A program made the position numbers and the translations under genes. Shown here piece after piece: positions 29,990 to 37,989 of a DNA stretch of 64,000 bases (the stretch's first letter is position 1; each line of letters begins with the position of its first letter). The DNA comes from an uncultured Hyphomicrobium sp. (GTDB taxonomy: Bacteria > Pseudomonadota > Alphaproteobacteria > Rhizobiales > Hyphomicrobiaceae), in NCBI GenBank assembly GCA_934555825.1, contig CAKTFJ010000002.1:469856-533855 (forward strand), read 5' to 3'. The notes below the pieces were generated by a model. That model did no database searches. It worked only from the letters and a program-made list of their open reading frames with translations, and was not told the origin of the DNA.

Positions 29990-29996
29990 ATTGCGC

Positions 29997-30164
29997 TTAA
30001 GCCGAGGCTTTTGCCTTCGCAGCGCGAGCCTGGCCGGAGGCCTTCTTCAGGCGCTTGCGGGCGGCTGCCGTGTTGCCCTGGATGCGCGTGACCGCAGGAC
30101 GCGGAATGGCGCGGCGGGCTTTCTTCTTCTTCGTCTCGACCTTGCGGTGATGGAGGGCGGCCAT
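29997..30164 (-). CDS. Small Lys/Ala-rich basic protein
   Basis: 55 residues, extremely basic and histone-tail-like (KKKKARRAIPRPAVTRIQ, then AAARKRLKKASGQARAAKAKASA). ATG at 30164 is preceded by AAGGA with 10-nt spacing. A longer frame upstream lacks support. It may bind nucleic acid, by analogy with other short Lys/Ala-rich bacterial proteins, but I recognise no named family. It has no obvious operon partner. Confidence 0.5.
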   Translation of the reverse strand: MAALHHRKVETKKKKARRAIPRPAVTRIQGNTAAARKRLKKASGQARAAKAKASA

Positions 30165-30351
30165 GGTTAAATTATCCTTTGGAAGCTGGGCGCGTGGATG
30201 CCGGCCCGCTCGTTTGATCCGTGCCGCTTCGTCTAGGCGATCTCGGGCCCGGTGGCAAGCCGCACGCCCCTCGCAATAGAGACTGTCACAGGACCGCAAC
30301 ACGAACTCGGTAGGTGGGCCCGGATGCATAAGCATATTCCGGGAGGACCAC

Positions 30352-31608
30352 ATGAGCCGAGCGACTGAGGTGTGCGTCGAGGATGAGGGCGCGTATCTCA
30401 GCCCCAGCCGCAACCGGCGTCTCGCCGAGGCCGTTCATCGATATGGCGCGGTGAGCCGCAAGGGGCTTGAGGAGCGCTTTTTCACGCTCGTGTTTTCGGG
30501 GCTGGTCTATCCGCAGATCTGGGAAGATCCGGTCGTCGACCTCGAAGCGATGGCGCTGAAGCCGGGCGAGCGGGTGGCTGCAATCGCATCTGGCGGTTGC
30601 AACGTGCTCTCCTATGTGGCGTCGGAGGATGTCGGGGTCACGGCCATCGACCTCAACCCGTCGCATGTGGCGCTCAACAAGCTCAAGGTGACAGCGGCAC
30701 GGTGCCTGCCGGATTACGAGACTTTCTCGCGGCTCTTTCTTTCTATCAGCGACCGGAGCGCCGTCGAGATCTACGACGATCTCGTCGCGCCGCATTTGGA
30801 CAGCGTCACGCGCGCCTACTGGGACGGCCGCGATGCGCTGGGGCGCCGTCGCATCTCGCGCTTCCGCCGCAACTTCTACCGGCAGGGATTGCTCGGCCGC
30901 TTCATTACGGCGGGGCACCTCGTTGCGCGGTTGCACGGGCGCAATCCTGCAAAGATGCTTCAGGCGCGCTCGCAGGCGGATCAGGAGCGGATTTTCAACG
31001 AAGAGCTGGCGCCACTGTTCGAGATGCACCATCTGCGCTGGCTGATGGAGCGGCCGGCCTCGCTGTTCGGCCTCGGCATTCCGCCGTCGCAGTTCGACGA
31101 GCTCAAAGGCCAACAGCACATGGCGGATGTGCTGAAGGCGCGTCTCGCCAAGCTCGCCTACGGCTTCGACCTCGACGACAATTATTTCGCCCGGCAGGCG
31201 TTCGGCCGTTCATACGGGGACGGCGGTGCGTTGCCGCCGTATCTGGAGCCCAGCAACTGGGGTGTGCTTCAGCAACGGGCGCAAAACGTCAACGTGGTGC
31301 ACGCCTCGTTCACGGAGCATCTGCCGAGCCTGGGTGCGCCCACCTATGACGCATACGTGCTGCTCGATGCGCAGGACTGGATGACGGAGGCGCAGTTGAC
31401 GGCGCTGTGGGACGGCATTCTGGCGACAGCTAAGCCGGGCGCGCGCGTGATCTTCCGCACTGCGGGCGAGGACACCATTCTTCCGGGGCGTCTGCCTGAC
31501 TTCATTCTGAGCCGCTTCCGGTACGACGCCGACGAGGGCCGCGCGTTTGCGGCGTGGGACCGCTCCTCGGTTTACGGCGGCTTCCACCTTTACACGCTCG
31601 AAGGGTGA
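30352..31608 (+). CDS. btaA: S-adenosylmethionine:diacylglycerol 3-amino-3-carboxypropyltransferase (BtaA)
   Basis: 418 residues, DUF3419 family. BtaA moves the aminocarboxypropyl group of SAM onto diacylglycerol, making diacylglycerylhomoserine. Visible family segments include FSGLVYPQIWEDPVVD, VAAIASGGCNVLSYVA (SAM-binding), VTAIDLNPSHVALNKLK and VLLDAQDWMT. It acts at the membrane interface. BtaB follows 4 nt later, giving a two-gene operon for the phosphorus-free betaine lipid DGTS. Bacteria make this lipid mainly under phosphate starvation; I saw no clear Pho box in the 187 nt upstream. Confidence 0.92.
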   Translation: MSRATEVCVEDEGAYLSPSRNRRLAEAVHRYGAVSRKGLEERFFTLVFSGLVYPQIWEDPVVDLEAMALKPGERVAAIASGGCNVLSYVASEDVGVTAIDLNPSHVALNKLKVTAARCLPDYETFSRLFLSISDRSAVEIYDDLVAPHLDSVTRAYWDGRDALGRRRISRFRRNFYRQGLLGRFITAGHLVARLHGRNPAKMLQARSQADQERIFNEELAPLFEMHHLRWLMERPASLFGLGIPPSQFDELKGQQHMADVLKARLAKLAYGFDLDDNYFARQAFGRSYGDGGALPPYLEPSNWGVLQQRAQNVNVVHASFTEHLPSLGAPTYDAYVLLDAQDWMTEAQLTALWDGILATAKPGARVIFRTAGEDTILPGRLPDFILSRFRYDADEGRAFAAWDRSSVYGGFHLYTLEG

Positions 31609-31612
31609 CGCC

Positions 31613-32281
31613 GTGACGGTGGAGCACGATCCCGCCAAGCATATGGACGGCATCTATCGCGTGCAGCGGCACATCTACGATGTGTCGCGTAAATATTACT
31701 TGCTGGGGCGCGACGGGTTGCTCGACGCGCTTCAGCCGATGCCGGGCGAGGCGGTGCTGGAGATCGGATGCGGGACGGGGCGCAATCTGATCTGTGCGGC
31801 GCATCGGTATCCTGCTGCCCGGTTCTACGGGGTCGATGTCTCAGCCGTTATGCTGGAGACGGCAGCCGCTTCTGTCGAAAAGGCAGGGCTCGGTCATTAC
31901 ATCCGGCTTGGACAGGCGGATGCCGCTCGGCTGGATACGGAGGCGCTGTTCGGCGTCGCGTCGTTCGATCGTGTGTTCGTGTCTTACGCGCTCTCGATGA
32001 TCCCGCCGTGGCGCGAGGCCCTGGCACACGCTTTTGCTGCGGTGGCGCCTGGCGGCGCTCTCTACATCGTCGATTTCGGTGAGCAGGCGGGCTTACCGAA
32101 AGTGTTCCGTGCAGGCCTTCGGGCGTGGCTGGCGAAGTTCTCCGTCGAGCCGCGTGCGGATCTCGAAGCTGAACTTCGGCGGCTGGCGGACGTAAGCGGG
32201 GCTTCGCTGGCGTTCTCGCGGCCGTTCCGGGACTACGCGTGCCTGGCCGTATTGACGAGGTGCGCGGCCGCGTCCGCTTAG
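31613..32281 (+). CDS. btaB: Diacylglycerylhomoserine N-methyltransferase (BtaB)
   Basis: 222-residue SAM-dependent N-methyltransferase. The start segment MDGIYRVQRHIYDVSRKYYLLGRD and the motif VLEIGCGTGRNLICAA are as in BtaB, which trimethylates diacylglycerylhomoserine to DGTS. The GTG start at 31613 lies 4 nt after btaA, with GAAGGG as ribosome site. Its end overlaps the convergent DedA-family gene by 4 nt. Confidence 0.92.
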   Translation: MTVEHDPAKHMDGIYRVQRHIYDVSRKYYLLGRDGLLDALQPMPGEAVLEIGCGTGRNLICAAHRYPAARFYGVDVSAVMLETAAASVEKAGLGHYIRLGQADAARLDTEALFGVASFDRVFVSYALSMIPPWREALAHAFAAVAPGGALYIVDFGEQAGLPKVFRAGLRAWLAKFSVEPRADLEAELRRLADVSGASLAFSRPFRDYACLAVLTRCAAASA

Positions 32282-33303
32282 TTCAGAAAGAGCCCGAGGA
32301 TGAGCGCGGGCAGAAGAATTGCCAGGCCCCACGCCACCGTCGAGCCCGCGCTCTGGATCGCGAACGGTGCAAACGGTCGTTCCAGGATGCCGATTTCGAG
32401 CGGGACGAGGCCGCGGTTGAAACCCTGAAACTTGCTGACGATAAGGCTCAGCGGTCCGTGGCGCTCGACGAGTGCGAGGGCTTCCGTATGCTGCTCGGGT
32501 GAGGCAGAGAACGGCCATGTGGCCAGGCGATCCTGTTTGTGGGTGACGCCCTTGTAATAGGCGTAGAGATCGCCTGCGAAGGCGCCGGCCGCGGCGGCCA
32601 GCCAGATCGACGTGAAATGTCCGTTGGCCAGGACCATCATCGAGCCAAGCCCGATTACGAGGATCAGCGTCGGCCAGAACAGGATGGGGCGGGGAATGCT
32701 GTTTGCGAGTGCGAGCAGGAACAGAAGGGCTGCTACCCAATAGTGATGCGTGGCAAGGAAGGTCAGCACCTCGTCCTTGAAGGTCACGAGAAAGAAGGCA
32801 GGTGCGATGACGCCGGCTGCCCAAACGAATGCAGAGGCGACATTGGCGATCTGGAACGGAATCTCACGCATCCGGAACATGCCGGCGACGACCGGGATGA
32901 CGGCGCGGACCGGGCCGAAGAAGTGGCCGAAAAAGACGCCGAACGCACCGTAGGATTCGAAGAACTTCTCGCCCTGCGTAATGAGGTGCGGCCGGGTCTT
33001 GAAGGGCCAGATGTGGGGTACGCTGTCCTTGAAATACCGGCCGAGCCAGAAGGAGATCGCGTATCCGAGCGTCCCGCCGAGACCGGCTGCGAGGATTGCG
33101 GGGAGAACGATATGCATCTCGACGCCGCTGGCTGCCAGAAGAGCGGCCACGCCCGCGAGGATTGCCGTGCCGGGCACGATGAGCGACAGGAAGGCGAAGC
33201 TTTCGCCGAAGGCGACCAGAAAGACCACGACGGGGGTCCATTCCTCGTGATCGCGCACGAATGTCACGATGGCGTCGACGAAGGACTCAAGCGTCATGAA
33301 CAC
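32278..33303 (-). CDS. DedA family membrane protein (extended, 341 residues)
   Basis: Inner-membrane protein of the DedA/SNARE-associated family. The characteristic amphipathic segment lies in the first part (GESFAFLSLIVPGTAILAG and FGHFFGPVRAVIPVVAGMFRM). It is longer than the usual roughly 200-220 residues because a second hydrophobic region follows (about 180-341, with LLFLLALANS, TLILVIGLGSMMVLA, AWGLAILLPALILGLFLN). DedA proteins act as lipid or drug-proton transporters and help keep membrane potential. The stop overlaps btaB's end; the convergent placement next to betaine-lipid genes is suggestive only. Confidence 0.88.
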   Translation of the reverse strand: MFMTLESFVDAIVTFVRDHEEWTPVVVFLVAFGESFAFLSLIVPGTAILAGVAALLAASGVEMHIVLPAILAAGLGGTLGYAISFWLGRYFKDSVPHIWPFKTRPHLITQGEKFFESYGAFGVFFGHFFGPVRAVIPVVAGMFRMREIPFQIANVASAFVWAAGVIAPAFFLVTFKDEVLTFLATHHYWVAALLFLLALANSIPRPILFWPTLILVIGLGSMMVLANGHFTSIWLAAAAGAFAGDLYAYYKGVTHKQDRLATWPFSASPEQHTEALALVERHGPLSLIVSKFQGFNRGLVPLEIGILERPFAPFAIQSAGSTVAWGLAILLPALILGLFLN

Positions 33304-33407
33304 GTCTTTCTTGTGGGCGCTGATAGCGGAAGCGTGAATTGGCCGAGAGCTTAACCGTGACCGCCATGTGCGGTTTCATCGCGTGGCGGCGTGCAGTTTG
33401 AACAGGC

Positions 33408-33875
33408 TTAGCCCCTCTTGCAACGGCGGTTCATTTCGCGTTCGAGCTCGCGGCCGACTTCGCCCGCGAGCATCACACTGCGCGAGACCTGGGCAGGTGT
33501 CAGGCGGTCGCCCACGCTGTTGAGGCTTGTTCGCGCGGTGTCCGCTTCAAGCTTGCCGCGGCGCAGCTCGTCGCAGGTCAGCTCTTTCTTCTTGCTCTTG
33601 TAGGCAAAGAGACGAACGCCGGACGCATAGGCTTCAGGCGTCGGACTTTCGTGCACCCAGCTTTTGGAGCGGTCGTTGACCATGTGGCGCAGCGTATCCT
33701 GGCGCCGGTTGATGCACTCGGGGCTGTCGTCGACGCATCCAAGACCCGCGCGGGTGCCGATCTGGGGGCTGGACATGGCGCAGGCGCCCAGCGTGCACGC
33801 CCCCAAGGCGAGCAGTCCGGCGACCAGGGCGAAATTGGCTGCGCTTGCGATCGCGTGCAAGACGCTCATCTCCAT
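33408..33875 (-). CDS. Putative lipoprotein of unknown function
   Basis: 155 residues with a signal sequence (ANFALVAGLLALGACTLGACAM) ending in two overlapping lipobox-like LGAC sites, so it is probably an inner- or outer-membrane lipoprotein. The mature part has Cys pairs (GCVDDSPEC) and a C-terminal RREMNRRCKRG-like basic tail. I recognise no named family. The exact start is uncertain. It is separated from DedA on the same strand by 104 nt. Confidence 0.6.
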   Translation of the reverse strand: MEMSVLHAIASAANFALVAGLLALGACTLGACAMSSPQIGTRAGLGCVDDSPECINRRQDTLRHMVNDRSKSWVHESPTPEAYASGVRLFAYKSKKKELTCDELRRGKLEADTARTSLNSVGDRLTPAQVSRSVMLAGEVGRELEREMNRRCKRG

Positions 33876-34013
33876 CCTCTTGTGCTCATTAGCGTGTGGC
33901 CATATTAGCCGGACGTGGCAGGGTCAAGGCGGCCGTGACGTGCGCTTTTGCGCCCTCTTGGCGCCGCCGACAGGATCGTTCACGATTTTCGTTCGCTTTC
34001 ATGGAGTTGCCCT

Positions 34014-34982
34014 ATGGTCCACGCCGTGCGCCTTCATTCCGTCGGTGGCCCCGAACATCTCGTCTGGGAACGGATCGAGGTGCCGGAGCCGGGACCGGGC
34101 GAAGTGCGAATCAAACAGCGGGCGGCCGGTCTCAACTACATCGACGTCTATCACCGCACGGGCCTTTACCCGCTTCAGAGCTGGCCTGCCGTGATCGGTA
34201 TGGAGGGCGCGGGCGATGTGGTTGCGGTGGGTGAGGGTGTGAGCGCTCTCTCCGTCGGTGATCGCGTCGCGTATGGGAGCGTGCTCGGCGGCTATGCGGA
34301 AGAGCGTCTGATCGCAGCAGACCGGGTTGTGAAGCTGCCGGACGGCATTTCCTACGAGACGGCGGCGGCGATGATGCTTCAGGGCATGACCGTCCGTTAT
34401 CTTCTCCGCGAGACGTACAATGTTGTGCCGGGGACCATTATGCTGTTTCACGCGGCGGCGGGCGGTGTCGGCCTGATCGCGTGCCAGTGGGCACGTGCGC
34501 TGGGGGCGACGCTCATCGGCACTGTCAGCACCGACGAAAAGGCTGAACTCGCGCGGTCGCATGGTGCGGGGCACGTGATCGTGACCTCGCGCGAAGATTT
34601 CGTTCAACGCGTTCAGGAGATCACTGACGGCAAGGGATGCGATGTCGTCTACGACAGCATCGGCCGCGATACGTTTCCCCGCTCTCTCGATTGCTTGAGG
34701 CCGCGCGGTCTTTGGGTCAGCTTCGGCAATGCGTCCGGGCCTGTTCCGCCGTTCGATCTCTCGGCCCTCAAGGGATCTCTCTTCGCGACCCGCCCGTCGC
34801 TGATGGGTTACACGGCGACGGCTAGTGAGCTTCGCGAGAATGCGGCGGAGCTTTTCCAGATGGTGGAGAGCGGCGCTGTAAAGATCGCGATCAATCAGAC
34901 ATTCCCGCTCAAGGACGCGGCATCGGCGCATCGTGCGCTCGAAGCGCGCCAGACAACAGGTTCCACCGTTCTCACCGTTTGA
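34014..34982 (+). CDS. NADPH:quinone oxidoreductase (zinc-independent MDR family)
   Basis: 322 residues of the quinone oxidoreductase type. The N-terminal GroES-like part includes RAAGLNYIDVYHRTGLYPL and VGDRVAYGSVLGGYAEER. The nucleotide-binding Rossmann fold has HAAAGGVGLIACQWARALGATLIGTV. Zinc-binding residues of alcohol dehydrogenases are not evident, consistent with QorA-type enzymes. ATG 34014 follows GGAG. The GST gene starts 27 nt after the stop. Confidence 0.93.
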   Translation: MVHAVRLHSVGGPEHLVWERIEVPEPGPGEVRIKQRAAGLNYIDVYHRTGLYPLQSWPAVIGMEGAGDVVAVGEGVSALSVGDRVAYGSVLGGYAEERLIAADRVVKLPDGISYETAAAMMLQGMTVRYLLRETYNVVPGTIMLFHAAAGGVGLIACQWARALGATLIGTVSTDEKAELARSHGAGHVIVTSREDFVQRVQEITDGKGCDVVYDSIGRDTFPRSLDCLRPRGLWVSFGNASGPVPPFDLSALKGSLFATRPSLMGYTATASELRENAAELFQMVESGAVKIAINQTFPLKDAASAHRALEARQTTGSTVLTV

Positions 34983-35009
34983 TCTCATCCGCACATCGAG
35001 GATTGCCGC

Positions 35010-35642
35010 ATGGCGAAGAAGCCGATCGACTTCTATTTCTGGCCCACACCCAACGGGTTCAAGGTCCGCATCATGCTGGAAGAGTGTGGGCTTGCTTATC
35101 GCATCAAGCCGATCGACATCGGCAAGGGCGACCAGTTCAAGCCAGCGTTTCTCAAGGTGTCGCCCAACAACAAGATGCCGGCCATCGTCGATCCCGATGG
35201 GCCTGGCGGCAAGCCGATCTCGGTGTTCGAGAGCGGTGCTATTCTTCAGTATCTTGGCCGGAAGACGGGGCTGCTTTACCCGGACGACGAGCGCGCGCGT
35301 GTCGAGGTCGAGCAGTGGCTCTACTGGCAGGTCGGCGGACTTGGGCCGATGGCCGGGCAGGCGCACCATTTTCGCGTCTACGCGAAGAAGAAGGTGCCCT
35401 ACGGCATCGAGCGCTACACGACGGAAACGACGCGCCTCTATGGCGTGCTCGAAAAGCGCCTACGGGGCCGCAGCTACATTGCAGGCGAGTATTCGATTGC
35501 GGACATCGCCGCGTTCCCGTGGGTCCTGAGCTGGCAAAAGCAAGGACAGAACCTCGACGACTATCCGCGCATCAAGGCGTGGGTCGCGAGGCTGTCTCGC
35601 CGGGAGGCTGTTCAGCGGGGGCTTTCGACCGCGCTCGAATGA
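35010..35642 (+). CDS. Nu-class glutathione S-transferase-like protein (YfcG/YghU type)
   Basis: 210 residues with thioredoxin-like N-terminal domain (FYFWPTPNGFKVRIMLEECG, SPNNKMPAIVDPDG and VFESGAILQYLG). The C-terminal helical domain contains QVGGLGPMAGQAHHF and YSIADIAAFPWVLSW. The GLGPMAGQ segment is a hallmark of Nu-class disulfide-bond oxidoreductases. It lies 27 nt behind the quinone oxidoreductase gene, consistent with a small detoxification operon. Confidence 0.92.
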   Translation: MAKKPIDFYFWPTPNGFKVRIMLEECGLAYRIKPIDIGKGDQFKPAFLKVSPNNKMPAIVDPDGPGGKPISVFESGAILQYLGRKTGLLYPDDERARVEVEQWLYWQVGGLGPMAGQAHHFRVYAKKKVPYGIERYTTETTRLYGVLEKRLRGRSYIAGEYSIADIAAFPWVLSWQKQGQNLDDYPRIKAWVARLSRREAVQRGLSTALE

Positions 35643-35907
35643 GGCGCGGGCCCCTTCTTCCTACATGGTTAGCAATGGGTTTCCGGAATACTTAAGCTTG
35701 GATTTCAAGCTGGCCGGAAGTCTTCCGTTTGATCCGAAACGGGGCGGCGCCGAAAGGCTCCGTTCGTGAATGGGCTGTTCCCGCGTTTACTGCTTTTCAT
35801 GAGTGTGCACCGTACCGTTTACCTCAGAAGCCGTGTTCCTGTCGGGAGATAAGACGCAGGGCACAGGTTTCGACATTCGATGGAGAAGCCGCCAGAGGTA
35901 AACAGGG
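35643..35907. other. Intergenic region GST - Sel1 gene
   Basis: 265 nt with no credible gene, repeat or terminator. It presumably holds the promoter of the Sel1-repeat gene, but I saw no clear motif. Confidence 0.4.
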
Positions 35908-36165
35908 ATGGCACGTTTTGAATTTTCAGCGGAGGACGTCGTCGGCGCCTCCGGAGCGGATGCGCTCTTCCAACTGGGCCTGATGTACTGCACCGGCCGC
36001 GAGGTCGAGATGGACCTCGTCCAGGCGCACAAATGGTTCAATTTGGCTGCACTGCGCGGCAACGAGTCCGCCAAGCAGTATCGGCTCGAGATCTCGCGCG
36101 AGATGACAAAAAAGGACATCGCGGCCGCCCAGAAGAGCGCCCGCGAGTGGCTCAAGCTGCACTAA
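35908..36165 (+). CDS. Small Sel1-repeat protein
   Basis: 85 residues with one Sel1-like repeat (ADALFQLGLMYCTGREVEMD, then LVQAHKWFNLAALRGNESAK) and a basic C-terminal helix. Sel1 repeats mediate protein binding; the partner here is unknown. RBS is GAGGTAAACAGGG. It is the last chromosomal gene before the mobile element, converging on rpoH. Confidence 0.85.
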   Translation: MARFEFSAEDVVGASGADALFQLGLMYCTGREVEMDLVQAHKWFNLAALRGNESAKQYRLEISREMTKKDIAAAQKSAREWLKLH

Positions 36166-36166
36166 T

Positions 36167-36231
36167 AAAGCCGGGAGTGGCGCCGAGTGCGTCGATCCCG
36201 GCTTTCAGCGGTTGCCCGCTTTCGCCGGGAT
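36167..36231. repeat. Palindromic region harbouring the element's left end
   Basis: Two overlapping inverted repeats lie here. AAAGCCGGGA (36167-36176) pairs with TCCCGGCTTT (36196-36205). ATCCCGGC (36195-36202) pairs with GCCGGGAT (36224-36231), with an inner AGCGG / CCGCT pair. It probably served as the bidirectional terminator between the Sel1 gene and rpoH. The mobile element inserted in its right arm. Confidence 0.65.
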
Positions 36232-36233
36232 GA
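36220..36233 (+). other. Attachment site attL (14-bp direct repeat)
   Basis: TTTCGCCGGGATGA occurs here and, in the same orientation, at 47083-47096. Joining the two flanks through one copy restores the palindrome arm (CGTCGATCCCGGC against GCCGGGATGACG), which supports precise insertion into a former intact hairpin. Confidence 0.78.
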
Positions 36234-36296
36234 AGACTTTATCATAAAACTTTGTAATCACACAATATTCCGTGCTACAATTGTCTGTACAGGGCA

Positions 36297-36353
36297 TGCA
36301 CAGGCACGGCAAATCAATGGCTTACGCCGTGAACCTGCACAGATTCTGCACAG
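36297..36353 (+). repeat. Left-end TGCACAG repeats (putative integrase arm sites)
   Basis: TGCACAG occurs at 36297-36303, 36336-36342 and 36347-36353, the last two spaced one helical turn apart. Matching copies lie near the right end at 46990-47027. They sit just ahead of the integrase gene. Confidence 0.5.
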
Positions 36354-36366
36354 AAGCGAGGTTGTT

Positions 36367-37797
36367 ATGGCGTTCATTACAGACAAAGAGGAGTTGAAGC
36401 CGGGGCTCATCATTTTCCGCAGGGCGGACGTGGATCACCGCAATTTCTATTGCCGCATCAAGCTTCCCAAGGCTGACCGATACAAGACATATTCGCTCAA
36501 GACGCCGGATATCAACGCCGCGCGCGACCGCGCGTTCGATCACGACGCGGACGTGCGCTTCCGCATCAAGCATGATGTGCCGGTCTTCAACCGGCCCTTT
36601 CTCGACGTGGCTAGGGAGTACCATCTCACGCAGGAGGCGCGGGCAAAGCGCGGCGAGATCAGCGCCGCGCGCCCGAAGAAGATCAAGGCCGTGATCGAAG
36701 GGGCGCTGAACGCCTATGTCGGCTCGACACAGGTTCATTTGATTGGCGACGACCTTTGGGGCGGCTATCCCCCATGGCGGCGAGAGAACGGCGCGGGCCG
36801 CAACAGGCGCAACGGCGTCCGCGAAGTGTCCGCCGCCGTGGCGGAGCAGCTTGCGGCGCGGGACGCCGCAGCAAAAGCGAAGGCTTTGCACAGCCGGGGC
36901 ATCCGGGCTGGCAAGGTCCTTGAAGCAAAGCCCGCCGCTGCGCTTGAAGGCCTGACAGTCGCGTTTATCAGTGACGCGACGATCCGCTTCGAAATGTCGA
37001 TTTTCGGCGCGGTCATGAACTACGCCATCAAGAAACGCTACGTGCCTGCAAGCCAGCGTTTCGAGGAGCGCCCCAAGCTCAAGATCATGCGCCGGGACGA
37101 GTTCACCGTTGAGGAATACCGCAAGTTGCACAGCGTGGGCCGCTCATGGATCAAGGCGGCCACAAAGCCTTCCAGCACCTGGTATCGCACCGTGGCTTAC
37201 AACATGATCCTCATCGCCTGTAACACAGGCATGCGTCCGTCAGAACTCAAGAACCTGCGCTGGCGCGATATCATGCCCGCCAAGGACCGCGAAGGCCGCG
37301 ATATCGTCGTGCTCTTCGTGCAGGGGAAGGGCAAGTCGCGCAAGCTGGTCGCACCGAAAAGCGTCGGCGACTATCTTGAGCGCATTCGCGCTATCTCGCG
37401 GGCGACGCAGCCGGACGACCGCGTTTTCACCACCACGACCGGCGAGCCCGCCAAATCCCTGTATCAGGCCCTCATCGAGGGCGTACTGACGATTGCGGGC
37501 CTGCGCGAAGGCGCGCATGGCGTGCCGCGTTCCACGTACTGTTTCCGCCACACCTACGCGACCTTCCGCTTGCAGGAAGGCGTGGACGTTTATTTTCTTG
37601 CCGAACAAATGGGAACCTCGGTCAAGATGATCGAAGACCACTACGGCCATGTTAACACCATCAAACACGCGGATCGCGTTTTGCAGGGCATGTCCGGCTG
37701 GGACCCGGTTGCGACCGAACTCGACGTCAAGGCATCGAAGGCGGCGGCCAGCCGTGATCGCTCCAAGAATCGGCGCAACAAGCGCGCCAATCACTGA
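36367..37797 (+). CDS. Tyrosine-type site-specific integrase
   Basis: 476-residue tyrosine recombinase. Catalytic residues visible are Arg290 in NTGMRPSELKNLRWRDI, Arg394/His395 in CFRHTYATFRL, and nucleophile Tyr426 in EDHYGHV. The first 140 residues form the arm/core-binding part typical of rhizobial integrases. ATG 36367 follows GAGG; the frame is open further upstream (to 36187) but that part would cross attL, so it is not coding. It is transcribed inward from the left end of the element, as in most IMEs. Confidence 0.94.
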   Translation: MAFITDKEELKPGLIIFRRADVDHRNFYCRIKLPKADRYKTYSLKTPDINAARDRAFDHDADVRFRIKHDVPVFNRPFLDVAREYHLTQEARAKRGEISAARPKKIKAVIEGALNAYVGSTQVHLIGDDLWGGYPPWRRENGAGRNRRNGVREVSAAVAEQLAARDAAAKAKALHSRGIRAGKVLEAKPAAALEGLTVAFISDATIRFEMSIFGAVMNYAIKKRYVPASQRFEERPKLKIMRRDEFTVEEYRKLHSVGRSWIKAATKPSSTWYRTVAYNMILIACNTGMRPSELKNLRWRDIMPAKDREGRDIVVLFVQGKGKSRKLVAPKSVGDYLERIRAISRATQPDDRVFTTTTGEPAKSLYQALIEGVLTIAGLREGAHGVPRSTYCFRHTYATFRLQEGVDVYFLAEQMGTSVKMIEDHYGHVNTIKHADRVLQGMSGWDPVATELDVKASKAAASRDRSKNRRNKRANH

Positions 37798-37989
37798 TCC
37801 CGCGTCCGGCCCGGACACTTGAAGCGGGATCGAGTTCGCGCCGTGTGCCGCTGGCACCCTATGAAACGGCGCAGATATACTGAATCCGATTAATGCGGAT
37901 CAATTTTGCAAGCAGAATCTTTCCTCCGTCCACGGCTTTATTTTTTACCTGGGCCTTGGAACCGCGAAGCCCGCGTCTATTTCCGAGGC

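Noticed and set aside
32539..33354. Plus-strand frame opposite the DedA-family gene
   Set aside because: Its translation is a Glu/Asp/Gly-rich mirror of a transmembrane protein with recognisable DedA motifs on the minus strand.
36187..36366. N-terminal extension of the integrase
   Set aside because: It would cross attL and change on excision; the ATG at 36367 has a good ribosome site.
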